Shown here: piece after piece, positions 16,861 through 24,485 of the stretch
How positions within the stretch are numbered: position 1 is the stretch's first letter
Layout: every line of letters starts with the position of its first letter
Source of the DNA: CAZOWL01 sp964583605
Lineage (GTDB): Bacteria; Pseudomonadota; Gammaproteobacteria; Chromatiales; Chromatiaceae
DNA: 43,752 nucleotides
Reading direction: 5' to 3'
Assembly (NCBI GenBank): GCA_964583605.1
Contig: CAZOWL010000027.1
Span: forward strand, 1-43,752
The notes under the pieces: model-generated
The model's database searches: none
Seen by the model: only the letters and a program-made list of their open reading frames with translations
What the model was told of the DNA's origin: nothing
Program-made: the position numbers and the translations under genes

Positions 16861-17598
16861 TCAGGGGTCCAAGGCTTGTCCGGTGCCTTCGCGCAGCCAA
16901 ACGCATTCTCCGCCGCTCGCCCGGTCGATCGCCTCGAGGCGCTCGCGATGCGCTTCGAGCTCCTCGGGAGAGGCCTTCACCACCCGCAGCGGTGGGCGTT
17001 CCGCCGGTAGGCTCAACCTTGCATCGCGTCGCGAGCACTGCGTGCCAGCTTGACGCGCGCCCTCGAACAGCAGGCTGACCTGTCCGCCTGTCATCGCCAG
17101 ATACACGTCGGCCAGCAGCTCCGCGTCGAGCAGCGCACCATGCCGCTCGCGCGCGCTGCTATCGACATTGTAGCGCTTGCATAGGGCGTCTAGGCTGTTG
17201 CGTTGGCCGGGATGCCGCTCGCGGGCGAGCGCGAGGGTATCGGTGACTGGACAGAGGTCGGCGACGCGCGGAGTATCCGGGCGCCACCGCTGGAGCTCGT
17301 GGTCGATGAAGCCCAGGTCGAAGGCGGCGTTGTGCACGATCAGCTCGGTCCCACCCAAGTAGCGCAGCAATTCCTCGGCGATGTCGGCGAACCGTGGCTT
17401 GTCGCGCAGGAAATCGTCCGTGAGGCCATGCACAGCGATGGCCCCGGCATCGATCTCCCGGTCCGGCTGCAGATATTGGTGGAAGCTGTTGCGCGTCACG
17501 CGGCGGTCGAGGATCTCGACGCAGCCAATCTCGATGATGCGATGTCCCTCGCTCGGCTCGAGGCCCGTGGTCTCGGTATCGAGTACGATCTGGCGCAT
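16861..17598 (-). CDS. dnaQ: DNA polymerase III epsilon subunit (proofreading exonuclease)
   Basis: 3'-5' exonuclease of the replicase. 245 residues. DEDDh motifs are clear: Exo I in IVLDTETTGL, Exo II in VHNAAFDLGFIDHEL, and Exo III with the catalytic His and Asp in ARERHGALLDAELLADVYL. The C-terminal part, which binds the alpha subunit, is more variable. Convergent with fnr (33 bp gap) and 46 bp downstream of proB. Confidence 0.95.
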   Translation of the reverse strand: MRQIVLDTETTGLEPSEGHRIIEIGCVEILDRRVTRNSFHQYLQPDREIDAGAIAVHGLTDDFLRDKPRFADIAEELLRYLGGTELIVHNAAFDLGFIDHELQRWRPDTPRVADLCPVTDTLALARERHPGQRNSLDALCKRYNVDSSARERHGALLDAELLADVYLAMTGGQVSLLFEGARQAGTQCSRRDARLSLPAERPPLRVVKASPEELEAHRERLEAIDRASGGECVWLREGTGQALDP

Positions 17599-17644
17599 GA
17601 TCTGGCACTTTATGGGTCTTGCGTGGATCTTGGAGCGGCGGCTC

Positions 17645-18784
17645 TCAGAGCAGGATCAGGTTATCGCGATGAATCAGCTCGGGCTCGACCAGGTAGCCGA
17701 GGATCGCATCAAAGCGGCTGCTCGGCTGTCCCTTGATCCGAGCCGTCTCCTCGACGTCATAGTTGATCAGGCCGCGCGCGATCTCCTTTCCCCGCTCGTC
17801 GACGCAGGCCACAAGCTCGCCCCGTTTGAAGCTCCCATCGACGGCCCGCACGCCGACGGCTAGTAGGCTGGTGCCTTGCTCCACGAGCGCCCGTACCGCC
17901 CCGTCATCAAGGGTCAACTGGCCGCGCACCTGCAGCTGGCCGGCGAGCCACTGCTTGCGCGCTGCCTGAGGCCCCTGGGTGGGCACGAGGAGGGTGCCGA
18001 CCGGCTCGCCATGACCGATGCGCACCAGCACATGGTCGCCGCGACCCGCGGCGATGACCGTCGCCGTGCCGGAGCGCGCTGCAAGGCGTGCCGCGCGCAC
18101 CTTCGTGATCATCCCGCCCCGTCCGAGCCCGCTGGCGCTTGCACCGGCGACGGTATCGAGGATCGGATCGTCGACCCGTCGCTCGCCGATCAGAGGTGCC
18201 TGAGGATGGGTCCGGGGATCGCGCTCGAACAGACCGTCCTGGTCGGTTAAGAGTACGAGTAAGTCGGCCTCGATCAGGTTGGCGACGAGCGCGGCCAGCG
18301 TGTCGTTGTCACCGAAGCGTAGCTCATCCGTCGCCACCGTGTCGTTCTCGTTGACCACCGGGATGACACCCAACCGGAGCAGGGTCCGCAGTGTACTGCG
18401 GGCGTTGAGATATCGTCGGCGGTCCGCCAGGTCGTCACGGGTCAGCAGCACCTGTGCCGTGTGCAGGCCGCGCTTGGCGAAACAATGCTCGTAGGCTCGC
18501 ACCAGCCCCATCTGACCAATCGCGGCGGCGGCCTGCAGCTCATGCAGGGCCTTGGGGCGTTGCCCCCAGCCCATGCGCACCATCCCTTCGGCCACAGCGC
18601 CCGAGGACACGAGGACGACATCGTCGCCGCCGATGCGCCTGGCCGCGATCTGATCAACCCAGGGCTCCAACACCGAGTGGTCGAGCCCCTGTCCATCGCG
18701 AGTCAGGAGCGCGCTGCCGATCTTGACGACCCAGCGCCGAGTGCGCGAGAGCCGCTCACGAGGTGTCATGTCGCGATGATCCAT
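17645..18784 (-). CDS. proB: Glutamate 5-kinase with PUA domain
   Basis: First enzyme of proline synthesis. About 379 residues: an amino-acid kinase domain (WVVKIGSALLT, VLVSSGAVAEGM, PVVNENDTV, FGDNDTLAALVA, GRGGMITKVRAA) followed by a C-terminal PUA domain from about residue 280. The start is uncertain: 18784 (MDHRDMTPRE..) overlaps obgE by 29 bp, and 18769 (MTPRE..) by 14 bp. Neither has an ideal ribosome binding site, and coupling to obgE is likely. The obgE-proB order is common in proteobacteria. Confidence 0.94.
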   Translation of the reverse strand: MDHRDMTPRERLSRTRRWVVKIGSALLTRDGQGLDHSVLEPWVDQIAARRIGGDDVVLVSSGAVAEGMVRMGWGQRPKALHELQAAAAIGQMGLVRAYEHCFAKRGLHTAQVLLTRDDLADRRRYLNARSTLRTLLRLGVIPVVNENDTVATDELRFGDNDTLAALVANLIEADLLVLLTDQDGLFERDPRTHPQAPLIGERRVDDPILDTVAGASASGLGRGGMITKVRAARLAARSGTATVIAAGRGDHVLVRIGHGEPVGTLLVPTQGPQAARKQWLAGQLQVRGQLTLDDGAVRALVEQGTSLLAVGVRAVDGSFKRGELVACVDERGKEIARGLINYDVEETARIKGQPSSRFDAILGYLVEPELIHRDNLILL

Positions 18785-19865
18785 GTCCACCCAACGGATG
18801 CCAAGGCGCCGGGTCCTGGTGGTCATCGTCCCGCGGCGCGGACGCCCCGACCGACTCACGTTCGAGCCAGATCATCACGTCCTCCATCAGCTCGCGCGTA
18901 CCGGCGCCGGTCAGGGCCGAGATCGAATAGGCCGGGCCAGCCCACTCGAGGGCATCGACCAATCGGTTACGGCGCTGCTCAGCGATGGCCGAATCGAGCT
19001 GATCGCTTTTGTTCAGGACCAGCCACCGCGTCCTTGTCTCGAGCTCCGTCCCGTAAGCGCGCAGCTCGCGCTCGACGTCATGGACGTCGCCCGAGAGGTC
19101 CGGGTCGGGATCGTGCGTTGGCGCCAGGTCAACGATGTGCAGCAGCAGCCGCGTGCGTGCCAGGTGTTTCAAAAACCGTATGCCGAGTCCCGCGCCGTGG
19201 GCGGCCCCCTCGATGATCCCAGGGATGTCGGCCATGACGAAGCTGCGGTCTCGCTGCAGCCGGACCACGCCAAGATTTGGGTACAGGGTCGTGAACGGAT
19301 AATCGGCAACCTTCGGGCGGGCCGCCGACACGCGCCGGATCAGGCTTGACTTGCCGGCGTTCGGCAGGCCAAGCAGGCCCACATCGGCGAGCAACAGCAG
19401 CTCCAATCGCAATTCCCTGTGCTCGCCTGGTGTGCCTGCGGTGGATTGTCTCGGCGCCCGGTTTACACTCGACTTGAAACGAGCGTTGCCGAGACCGTGA
19501 AAGCCGCCTTTCGCCACCAGAAGCCGCTCGCCGTGGGCCACCAGGTCGCCGAGTGGCTCCCCCGTCTCATCATCCAGCACCCGCGTCCCAGTCGGCACCC
19601 GCACGAGCAGATCGGAACCGCTGCGGCCGCGGCGATCGCTGCCCATACCGTCGTGGCCGCGCTCGGCCCGATGACGGCGCTGATAACGGAAATCGACCAG
19701 CGTGTTCAGATTGCGGTCGGCGACCAGATAGACGCTCCCGCCATCGCCGCCGTCGCCACCGTCCGGCCCCCCCTTGGGCAGATACTTCTCGCGCCGGAAG
19801 CTGACGCAACCGTTCCCGCCGTCGCCAGCCTCGACACGGATGGAGGCCTCGTCGACAAACTTCAT
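18756..19865 (-). CDS. obgE: Obg-family GTPase (ObgE/CgtA)
   Basis: Essential ribosome-assembly GTPase. 369 residues: the glycine-rich Obg fold (SIRVEAGDGGNGCVSF, GGPDGGDGGDGGSVYL), then the G domain with G1 GLPNAGKSSL, G3 DIPGIIEGA and G4 NKSD. Preceded by rplU and rpmA, as in many bacteria, but separated from rpmA by an intrinsic terminator. Read-through or a promoter in the 100 bp gap must therefore drive it. Confidence 0.97.
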   Translation of the reverse strand: MKFVDEASIRVEAGDGGNGCVSFRREKYLPKGGPDGGDGGDGGSVYLVADRNLNTLVDFRYQRRHRAERGHDGMGSDRRGRSGSDLLVRVPTGTRVLDDETGEPLGDLVAHGERLLVAKGGFHGLGNARFKSSVNRAPRQSTAGTPGEHRELRLELLLLADVGLLGLPNAGKSSLIRRVSAARPKVADYPFTTLYPNLGVVRLQRDRSFVMADIPGIIEGAAHGAGLGIRFLKHLARTRLLLHIVDLAPTHDPDPDLSGDVHDVERELRAYGTELETRTRWLVLNKSDQLDSAIAEQRRNRLVDALEWAGPAYSISALTGAGTRELMEDVMIWLERESVGASAPRDDDHQDPAPWHPLGGHGSSRHDTS

Positions 19866-19917
19866 GCGTGCAAAGCTCGCGCGTAGACCGGCCTTGGCGA
19901 TCTCGGTTGCATAACGG

Positions 19918-19940
19918 AAAAGGCCCCGTCAGACGGGGCC
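19918..19940 (-). terminator. Intrinsic terminator after rpmA
   Basis: Perfect 8-bp stem GGCCCCGT-CTG-ACGGGGCC followed by TTTT when read leftward. It lies 25 bp after the rpmA stop and about 50 bp before obgE, so it probably attenuates transcription between the ribosomal genes and obgE. Confidence 0.85.
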
Positions 19941-19965
19941 TTTCGGCGATCGTCCGTGCGGCGTG

Positions 19966-20223
19966 TCAGGGCGTCTCGACAGAGACGAACTTGCGGTTGC
20001 GGGGCCCCTTCACCTCGAATTTGACGACACCGTCGGCCAGCGCGAAAAGGGTGTAATCCCTCCCGCACCCCACGTTGACGCCGCTGTGAAAGCGCGTGCC
20101 TCGCTGCCGAACGATGATCCCGCCGGCCTTGATCTGCTGACCACCAAAAACCTTCACGCCCAGACGTTTGGATTCGGAGTCGCGCCCGTTACGGGAGCTG
20201 CCGCCTGCCTTCTTGTGTGCCAT
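19966..20223 (-). CDS. rpmA: 50S ribosomal protein L27
   Basis: 85 residues starting MAHKKAGGSSRNGRDSESKR, the invariant L27 N-terminus that reaches the peptidyl transferase centre. GGQQIKAGGIIVRQRGT and the GCGRDYTLFA segment are also family signatures. AGGAGA lies upstream of the ATG. 13 bp after rplU. Confidence 0.98.
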   Translation of the reverse strand: MAHKKAGGSSRNGRDSESKRLGVKVFGGQQIKAGGIIVRQRGTRFHSGVNVGCGRDYTLFALADGVVKFEVKGPRNRKFVSVETP

Positions 20224-20236
20224 CTTCGAGGTCTCC

Positions 20237-20551
20237 TCAGCCCGCGTCGATACCAGTTATCAACAGCTCGGTGAACCACTGACGATGGCCTTGACGCTTC
20301 ATATGATGCTTGCGACGACGGAATTTCACGATCTTGACCTTCTTGGCCCGGCCGTGGGCTTGGACCGTCGCGGTGACCTTCCCCCCGGCGACGTAGGGCC
20401 GGCCGACCTTGACTGTCTCACCGTCAGCCACCACCAGCACGCGGTCGAGCTCAATGCTCTCCCCAGAGCCGGCCGTGAGCTTCTCGACACGAAGTCGGTC
20501 GCCCTCGGAGACACGATATTGCTTGCCGCCGGTATCGATCACCGCGTACAT
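20237..20551 (-). CDS. rplU: 50S ribosomal protein L21
   Basis: 104 residues. MYAVIDTGGKQYRVSEGDRL and the C-terminal KIVKFRRRKHHMKRQGHRQ are diagnostic of L21. AAGGGG lies before the ATG. First gene of the rplU-rpmA-(obgE) unit, with a good sigma-70 promoter upstream. Confidence 0.98.
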   Translation of the reverse strand: MYAVIDTGGKQYRVSEGDRLRVEKLTAGSGESIELDRVLVVADGETVKVGRPYVAGGKVTATVQAHGRAKKVKIVKFRRRKHHMKRQGHRQWFTELLITGIDAG

Positions 20552-20615
20552 GATTGCCGCCCCTTTTAGAAAGTAACCTAGGTACGCCCGAGCGGGCCTT
20601 AGGGAAAGACCGGGA

Positions 20616-20645
20616 ATCGTAAGAGCTTGTGGTACCTCGCGTCAA
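20616..20645 (-). promoter_or_regulatory. Sigma-70 promoter for rplU
   Basis: Read leftward: -35 TTGACG at 20645-20640, an 18-base spacer, then -10 TACGAT at 20621-20616, leaving a leader of about 60 bases before the rplU ATG. Confidence 0.6.
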
Positions 20646-20743
20646 GTTGTTGGCGAGGGCGGCGGGCGTGACGCTCTTGGATTGGCGCGGCGCCTAGCGT
20701 CTAGCACTCAGCCGACGGGCTGCGGCGTTGCGGGTCTGTCAAC

Positions 20744-20772
20744 TTGACAGTCCCTGACCTCGACCCTAGCAT
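20744..20772 (+). promoter_or_regulatory. Sigma-70 promoter for ispB
   Basis: Perfect -35 TTGACA at 20744-20749, a 17-base spacer, and -10 TAGCAT at 20767-20772. Transcription start would fall near 20779, about 35 bases before the ispB ATG. Confidence 0.7.
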
Positions 20773-20813
20773 CCCTCGGGTCTCAACACCGCCGTACTCA
20801 TCAGGCCTTACGA

Positions 20814-21782
20814 ATGGAGATTTCCGCGATCCGGCAGCCGGCTGTCGAGGATATGCGCGCCGTCGACCGGCTTATCCTCCGACGTCTTGAGTCCGATGTG
20901 GTGCTTGTCAATCAGATTGGGCACTACATCGTGTCGAGCGGCGGAAAGCGCTTACGGCCGCTGGCGGTATTGCTGTCGGCGCGCGCGTGCGGCTATTCCG
21001 GGAATCGCCATATCGACATGGCGGCGGTCGTCGAGTTCATCCATACCGCGACGCTCCTGCATGATGATGTGGTGGACGGCTCCGAGCAGCGTCGCAGCCG
21101 GGATACCGCCAACACCGTCTGGGGCAACGAGGCCAGCGTCCTCGTTGGAGATTTCCTCTATTCGCGTGCCTTCGAGATGATGGTGGAGGTCAACAACATG
21201 CGCGTCATGGATGTGATGGCGCATGCAACGAATCGGATCGCGGAAGGGGAGGTCATGCAGCTGCTGAACTGCCACGACCCCGATACGGACGAGGCGCGCT
21301 ACATGGAGGTGATCAAGCGCAAGACCGCCACCTTGTTCGAGGCCGGCACGCGGGTTGGCTCCGTCCTTGCGGAGTCGCCGGCGCACATCGAACGGGCGAT
21401 GACGACCTATGGCCAAAGCCTTGGCATCGCCTTTCAGCTCGTCGATGACGCACTCGATTACGGCACCGGAGACGAACAGCTCGGCAAGAACATCGGCGAC
21501 GACCTGGCCGAGGGTAAGCCGACACTCCCGATCATCCGGGCCATCGAGACCGGCTCGGCCGAGCAGCGCGAGTTGCTGCGGGTCGCGATTAGTAGCGGCG
21601 GGCGCGAGCACATCGGTGCAGTCGCTGAGGCCATTGAAGCAACGCACGCAATTGACTACACTATTCGGCTGGCACGGCACTACGCGGAAGCGGCCAAGGA
21701 GGCTGCGATGGTCCTCCCCGATTCGAGCGAGCGTTCCTCGCTGGTGCAGCTTGCCGATTTCGCGGTGTACAGGACCTACTGA
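20814..21782 (+). CDS. ispB: Polyprenyl diphosphate synthase (octaprenyl type, IspB)
   Basis: Builds the isoprenoid side chain of quinones from farnesyl and isopentenyl diphosphates. 322 residues, all-alpha trans-prenyltransferase. The first Asp-rich motif is LLHDDVVDGSEQRR and the second QLVDDALDY; the SGGKRLRPLAVLLSARA segment binds the homoallylic substrate. It uses products of the MEP pathway, whose ispD/ispF are also in this window. Divergent from rplU, the standard arrangement. Confidence 0.96.
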   Translation: MEISAIRQPAVEDMRAVDRLILRRLESDVVLVNQIGHYIVSSGGKRLRPLAVLLSARACGYSGNRHIDMAAVVEFIHTATLLHDDVVDGSEQRRSRDTANTVWGNEASVLVGDFLYSRAFEMMVEVNNMRVMDVMAHATNRIAEGEVMQLLNCHDPDTDEARYMEVIKRKTATLFEAGTRVGSVLAESPAHIERAMTTYGQSLGIAFQLVDDALDYGTGDEQLGKNIGDDLAEGKPTLPIIRAIETGSAEQRELLRVAISSGGREHIGAVAEAIEATHAIDYTIRLARHYAEAAKEAAMVLPDSSERSSLVQLADFAVYRTY

Positions 21783-21824
21783 TCCGCTTGTGTGTGCGAT
21801 CGCCGTGCCGCCTGTGTCGGCTGC

Positions 21825-21901
21825 CGGGGTGTAGCTCAGCTTGGTAGAGCGCTGTCTTCGGGAGGCAGAAGTCGCTGGTTCGAATCCAGTCACCCCGACC
21901 A
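21825..21901 (+). tRNA. tRNA-Pro (anticodon CGG)
   Basis: 77 bases including an encoded CCA end. Acceptor stem CGGGGTG / CACCCCG, D arm GCTC..GAGC, anticodon stem CTGTC / GGCAG with loop TTCGGGA (anticodon CGG at 21859-21861), and a T arm with GGTTCGAATCC. Reads the proline codon CCG. It lies 42 bp after ispB and ends 41 bp before the convergent signalling gene. Confidence 0.95.
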
Positions 21902-21941
21902 ATAGACTGACCAATACATACAATCTCAGGCAGAGGCACCT

Positions 21942-24302
21942 TCAATGGTTTGCGGTGCCTGAGGAAGAGACCGATGGACAACGGGCCGAATGGCGTCGAT
22001 ACCAAGCAACAAACTGGTCGCCTAACATCGGGGCACCAAGATAGAAGCCCTGCAGCCGATAGCAATCGCGCCGACGGAAGAATTCCAGGTCCGCCGCGGT
22101 CTCGATGCCGACTGCGGTGACTTCGAGCCGCAGTGCGCGGCCGAGGCAGAGGATGGTATCGACCATGGCCGGCACATGACCCGCGACGCTCACGCGTTGC
22201 ACCAGGCCGCGATTGATCTCCAGTCCGTCTAGCGGCAGCGCTTCGAGGGCGTCGAGGCCGGAGCCGCCGAGACCGAAATCGTCGAGGACCAGTCGCACGC
22301 CGAGTTGCTTCAGCCATTCGAGGACGCGCCGCGTCGCCTCGATGTCCTGCATCAAGGTGGCCCCGCTGAACTCCAGCGTCAGGACACTGGGGTTGATCCC
22401 AGCGGCCTCCACGGCGGCGGCCACCTCCCGCAGGAAGGCCTGATGGCGAAATTGGCGGGCCGAGATGTTCACGGCCATGGGGATCGGTGGCATCCCCTCT
22501 GCGCACCAGTCTCGATGCTGGCGAGCGGCCTCCCGCAGGACCCAATGGCCGATCTCGCAAATCAGCTCGCTCCTCTCGGCGACAGGCAGGAAGGTCGCGG
22601 GCGCGACCTCGCCGCCGTCCGCCTGCGGCCACCGCAGCAGCGCCTCGGCCCCGACGATCGTCCCATCGCGAATGTCCAGCACCGGCTGGTAGGCGAGCTT
22701 GAACTCATCGCGCACCAGGCCTTGCCGCAGCCGCTCTTCCAGCCCCCGCGCGACCCGCGCCTGCCGGTTGAGCGCCTCGGTCACGAATTGATAGCCGCCG
22801 GGACTGACCTGCTTGGCGTGATACATGGCCTGGTCCGCGCGCCGGATCAGGTCGTCGATGCTGTCTCCATCCTGAGGAAAGAGGCTGATGCCGATGCTCG
22901 GGACGGAATACAGTTCCAGCCCCTCGATCAGATACGGCGGTGCCACGGCTGCAATGGCCTTGCTCGCTGCGTGGGCTGCGTCGTCGCTGCTACGGACGCG
23001 CGGCAACACCGCGATGAGCTCGTCGCCTCCGAGGCGCCCCACCAGGTCCTCGGCGCGGAAGGCCGCACGCAGGCGTTGCGCAAAGGCGTGCAGGAGGTTG
23101 TCGCCGATCGCATGGCCATGAAGATCGTTGATCGGTTTGAAACGGTCCAGGTCGAAATAGAGCACCGCCAGCGCGTCGCCCAACCGACGGGCACTCGCCA
23201 GCATTTGCTCGGCCAACTGCACGAGCAAGGCCCGACTCGGCAGCCCGGTCAGGGGATCATGCTGGGCCAGACGGACGGCCCCGTCCTCGGATTCTTTGCG
23301 CCGGGTGATGTCTTGCTGTACCAGCAGCACGCGATCGTGCGAGCCGTGGTCCTCCGCCAGTGGATGCAGTCTGGCTACCAGCCAACGATAGCCTCCACCT
23401 CGGCACTGCAGCCGATACTCGAGCTCGTAGGGGCTGTTTCCGGCTGCGACAAAGCGCGCGAGACCCGTGCGGAACCGATCCCGATCATCGGGATGTAGCT
23501 GGGCCAGCCACTCGTCCAGCCGCAGCCGGACTTCGGCGGCCGCACGTCCAGCCCCTGGTCCGGGCCCACAATCGGGCGGGCAGGACACCTCATCCGTGCG
23601 GGGATGCCATTCCCAAAAGGTCGCCTCGGCGATCTCCGCGACCAGCTGTAATCGCAACAGGGCATCGCGTCGCGCACGCTCACCCTGTTTGGCGCGGGTG
23701 ATGTCGCTTAAGGTCGCAAGCCACAAGCGGCGTTCGCCCGGCAACTCAGTTCGGATGCTGGTCTCCAGGCGGACCCAGACGGGCGCATCAGGCGCCTCAT
23801 CGGCGCGCCGGAGGCGGATCTCGCAGGACTGGGGCTCGCCCCTGGGCCAGAGCCGTTGCCGGCAACGATAGAGGATGTCCTGATCCGCGGGCGAGATGAA
23901 GCGCGTCAAGGGTTGGCGAATCAGGTCTTTGCGCGCGGTGCCGAGGAGGCCGGCCGCCGCCAGATTGGCCTCCTCGATGAGCCCGGCCTCGCTCAGGGTC
24001 AGATAGCCGATCGGTGCCAGGTCGTAGAGGCTGAAGTAGCGCGCCCGCGAGACCTCCAGCGCCTCGTGCGCGAGCCGTAGCTCCTCGTTCTGCATCTCCA
24101 GCTCGATCTGATGCACCCGCAGCTCGTGTACCAGGTCGGCCGTCTCCTCGATGGTCCGCGCGCGAGGCTCCAGACTGACCACTGCACGCAGCCGCTCCTC
24201 GGCGCGCCGCCGCAATGCAATACCGACCTCGCTCGACGAATCGGCCGACATGCCCGACGGCCGTCCCTCGGTTCCTTTTCGATTTGCTTTCTCAATCGTC
24301 AT
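21942..24302 (-). CDS. PAS-PAS-GGDEF-EAL signalling protein, EAL probably inactive
   Basis: 786-residue cytoplasmic cyclic-di-GMP protein with no transmembrane segment. After an N-terminal coiled coil (VHELRVHQIELEMQNEELR) come PAS 1 (about 85-205, SLYDLAPIGYLTLSEAGLI), PAS 2 (about 220-335), GGDEF (about 345-505, HDPLTGLPSR and GRLGGDELI) and EAL (about 525-770). The GGDEF signature reads GGDEL, with the last residue changed. In the EAL domain the EALLRW motif, the VNIS Asn, the LDDFG Asp pair and the final LQG Gln remain. The catalytic Lys (LKID to LEIN) and the Glu of EGVET (here VGIET) are lost, so phosphodiesterase activity is unlikely. The ATG at 24302 has GGAG 6 bases upstream. It follows the CheB-CheR gene across a repeat. 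Confidence 0.92.
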   Translation of the reverse strand: MTIEKANRKGTEGRPSGMSADSSSEVGIALRRRAEERLRAVVSLEPRARTIEETADLVHELRVHQIELEMQNEELRLAHEALEVSRARYFSLYDLAPIGYLTLSEAGLIEEANLAAAGLLGTARKDLIRQPLTRFISPADQDILYRCRQRLWPRGEPQSCEIRLRRADEAPDAPVWVRLETSIRTELPGERRLWLATLSDITRAKQGERARRDALLRLQLVAEIAEATFWEWHPRTDEVSCPPDCGPGPGAGRAAAEVRLRLDEWLAQLHPDDRDRFRTGLARFVAAGNSPYELEYRLQCRGGGYRWLVARLHPLAEDHGSHDRVLLVQQDITRRKESEDGAVRLAQHDPLTGLPSRALLVQLAEQMLASARRLGDALAVLYFDLDRFKPINDLHGHAIGDNLLHAFAQRLRAAFRAEDLVGRLGGDELIAVLPRVRSSDDAAHAASKAIAAVAPPYLIEGLELYSVPSIGISLFPQDGDSIDDLIRRADQAMYHAKQVSPGGYQFVTEALNRQARVARGLEERLRQGLVRDEFKLAYQPVLDIRDGTIVGAEALLRWPQADGGEVAPATFLPVAERSELICEIGHWVLREAARQHRDWCAEGMPPIPMAVNISARQFRHQAFLREVAAAVEAAGINPSVLTLEFSGATLMQDIEATRRVLEWLKQLGVRLVLDDFGLGGSGLDALEALPLDGLEINRGLVQRVSVAGHVPAMVDTILCLGRALRLEVTAVGIETAADLEFFRRRDCYRLQGFYLGAPMLGDQFVAWYRRHSARCPSVSSSGTANH

Positions 24303-24360
24303 TGCCAACTCCGTTCGTCCCCGCCGGGGACGATCCCGCGGTAGCCACCATAGCACCATT

Positions 24361-24485
24361 ACAGTGAGATTCGCGCAGCACGTTGGCTCCCTCGTCCTCT
24401 AAGAGAAGGTTGGGGTGAGGGAGCGATCAGGGGTGAGGCGACATGTCACCATCTGGCGAGGCTCGCTTCGCCCCGTGATCGTTAG
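24361..24485 (+). repeat. Dispersed two-hairpin repeat, copy B
   Basis: Same orientation as copy C (36455-36584) and inverted relative to copy A (8393-8521). It shares the CCTC..TTGGGGTGAGGGAGCGATCAGGGG core and the terminal TGATCGTTAG, but is the most diverged of the three, with short indels in both hairpins. Its right half forms the last 18 codons and the stop of the CheB-CheR fusion gene. Confidence 0.8.

Noticed and set aside
21825..21901. tRNA-Pro 3' end as an attachment site for a genomic island covering the signalling genes or graveyard
   Set aside because: No second copy of the tRNA 3' end was seen in the window, and no integrase lies next to the tRNA; the integrase scrap is 6 kb away.
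21934..21960. AGGCACC..GGTGCCT hairpin at the end of the GGDEF-EAL gene as an intrinsic terminator
   Set aside because: Only 7 bp with a 13-base loop and no U-run after it; the arms are partly coding.
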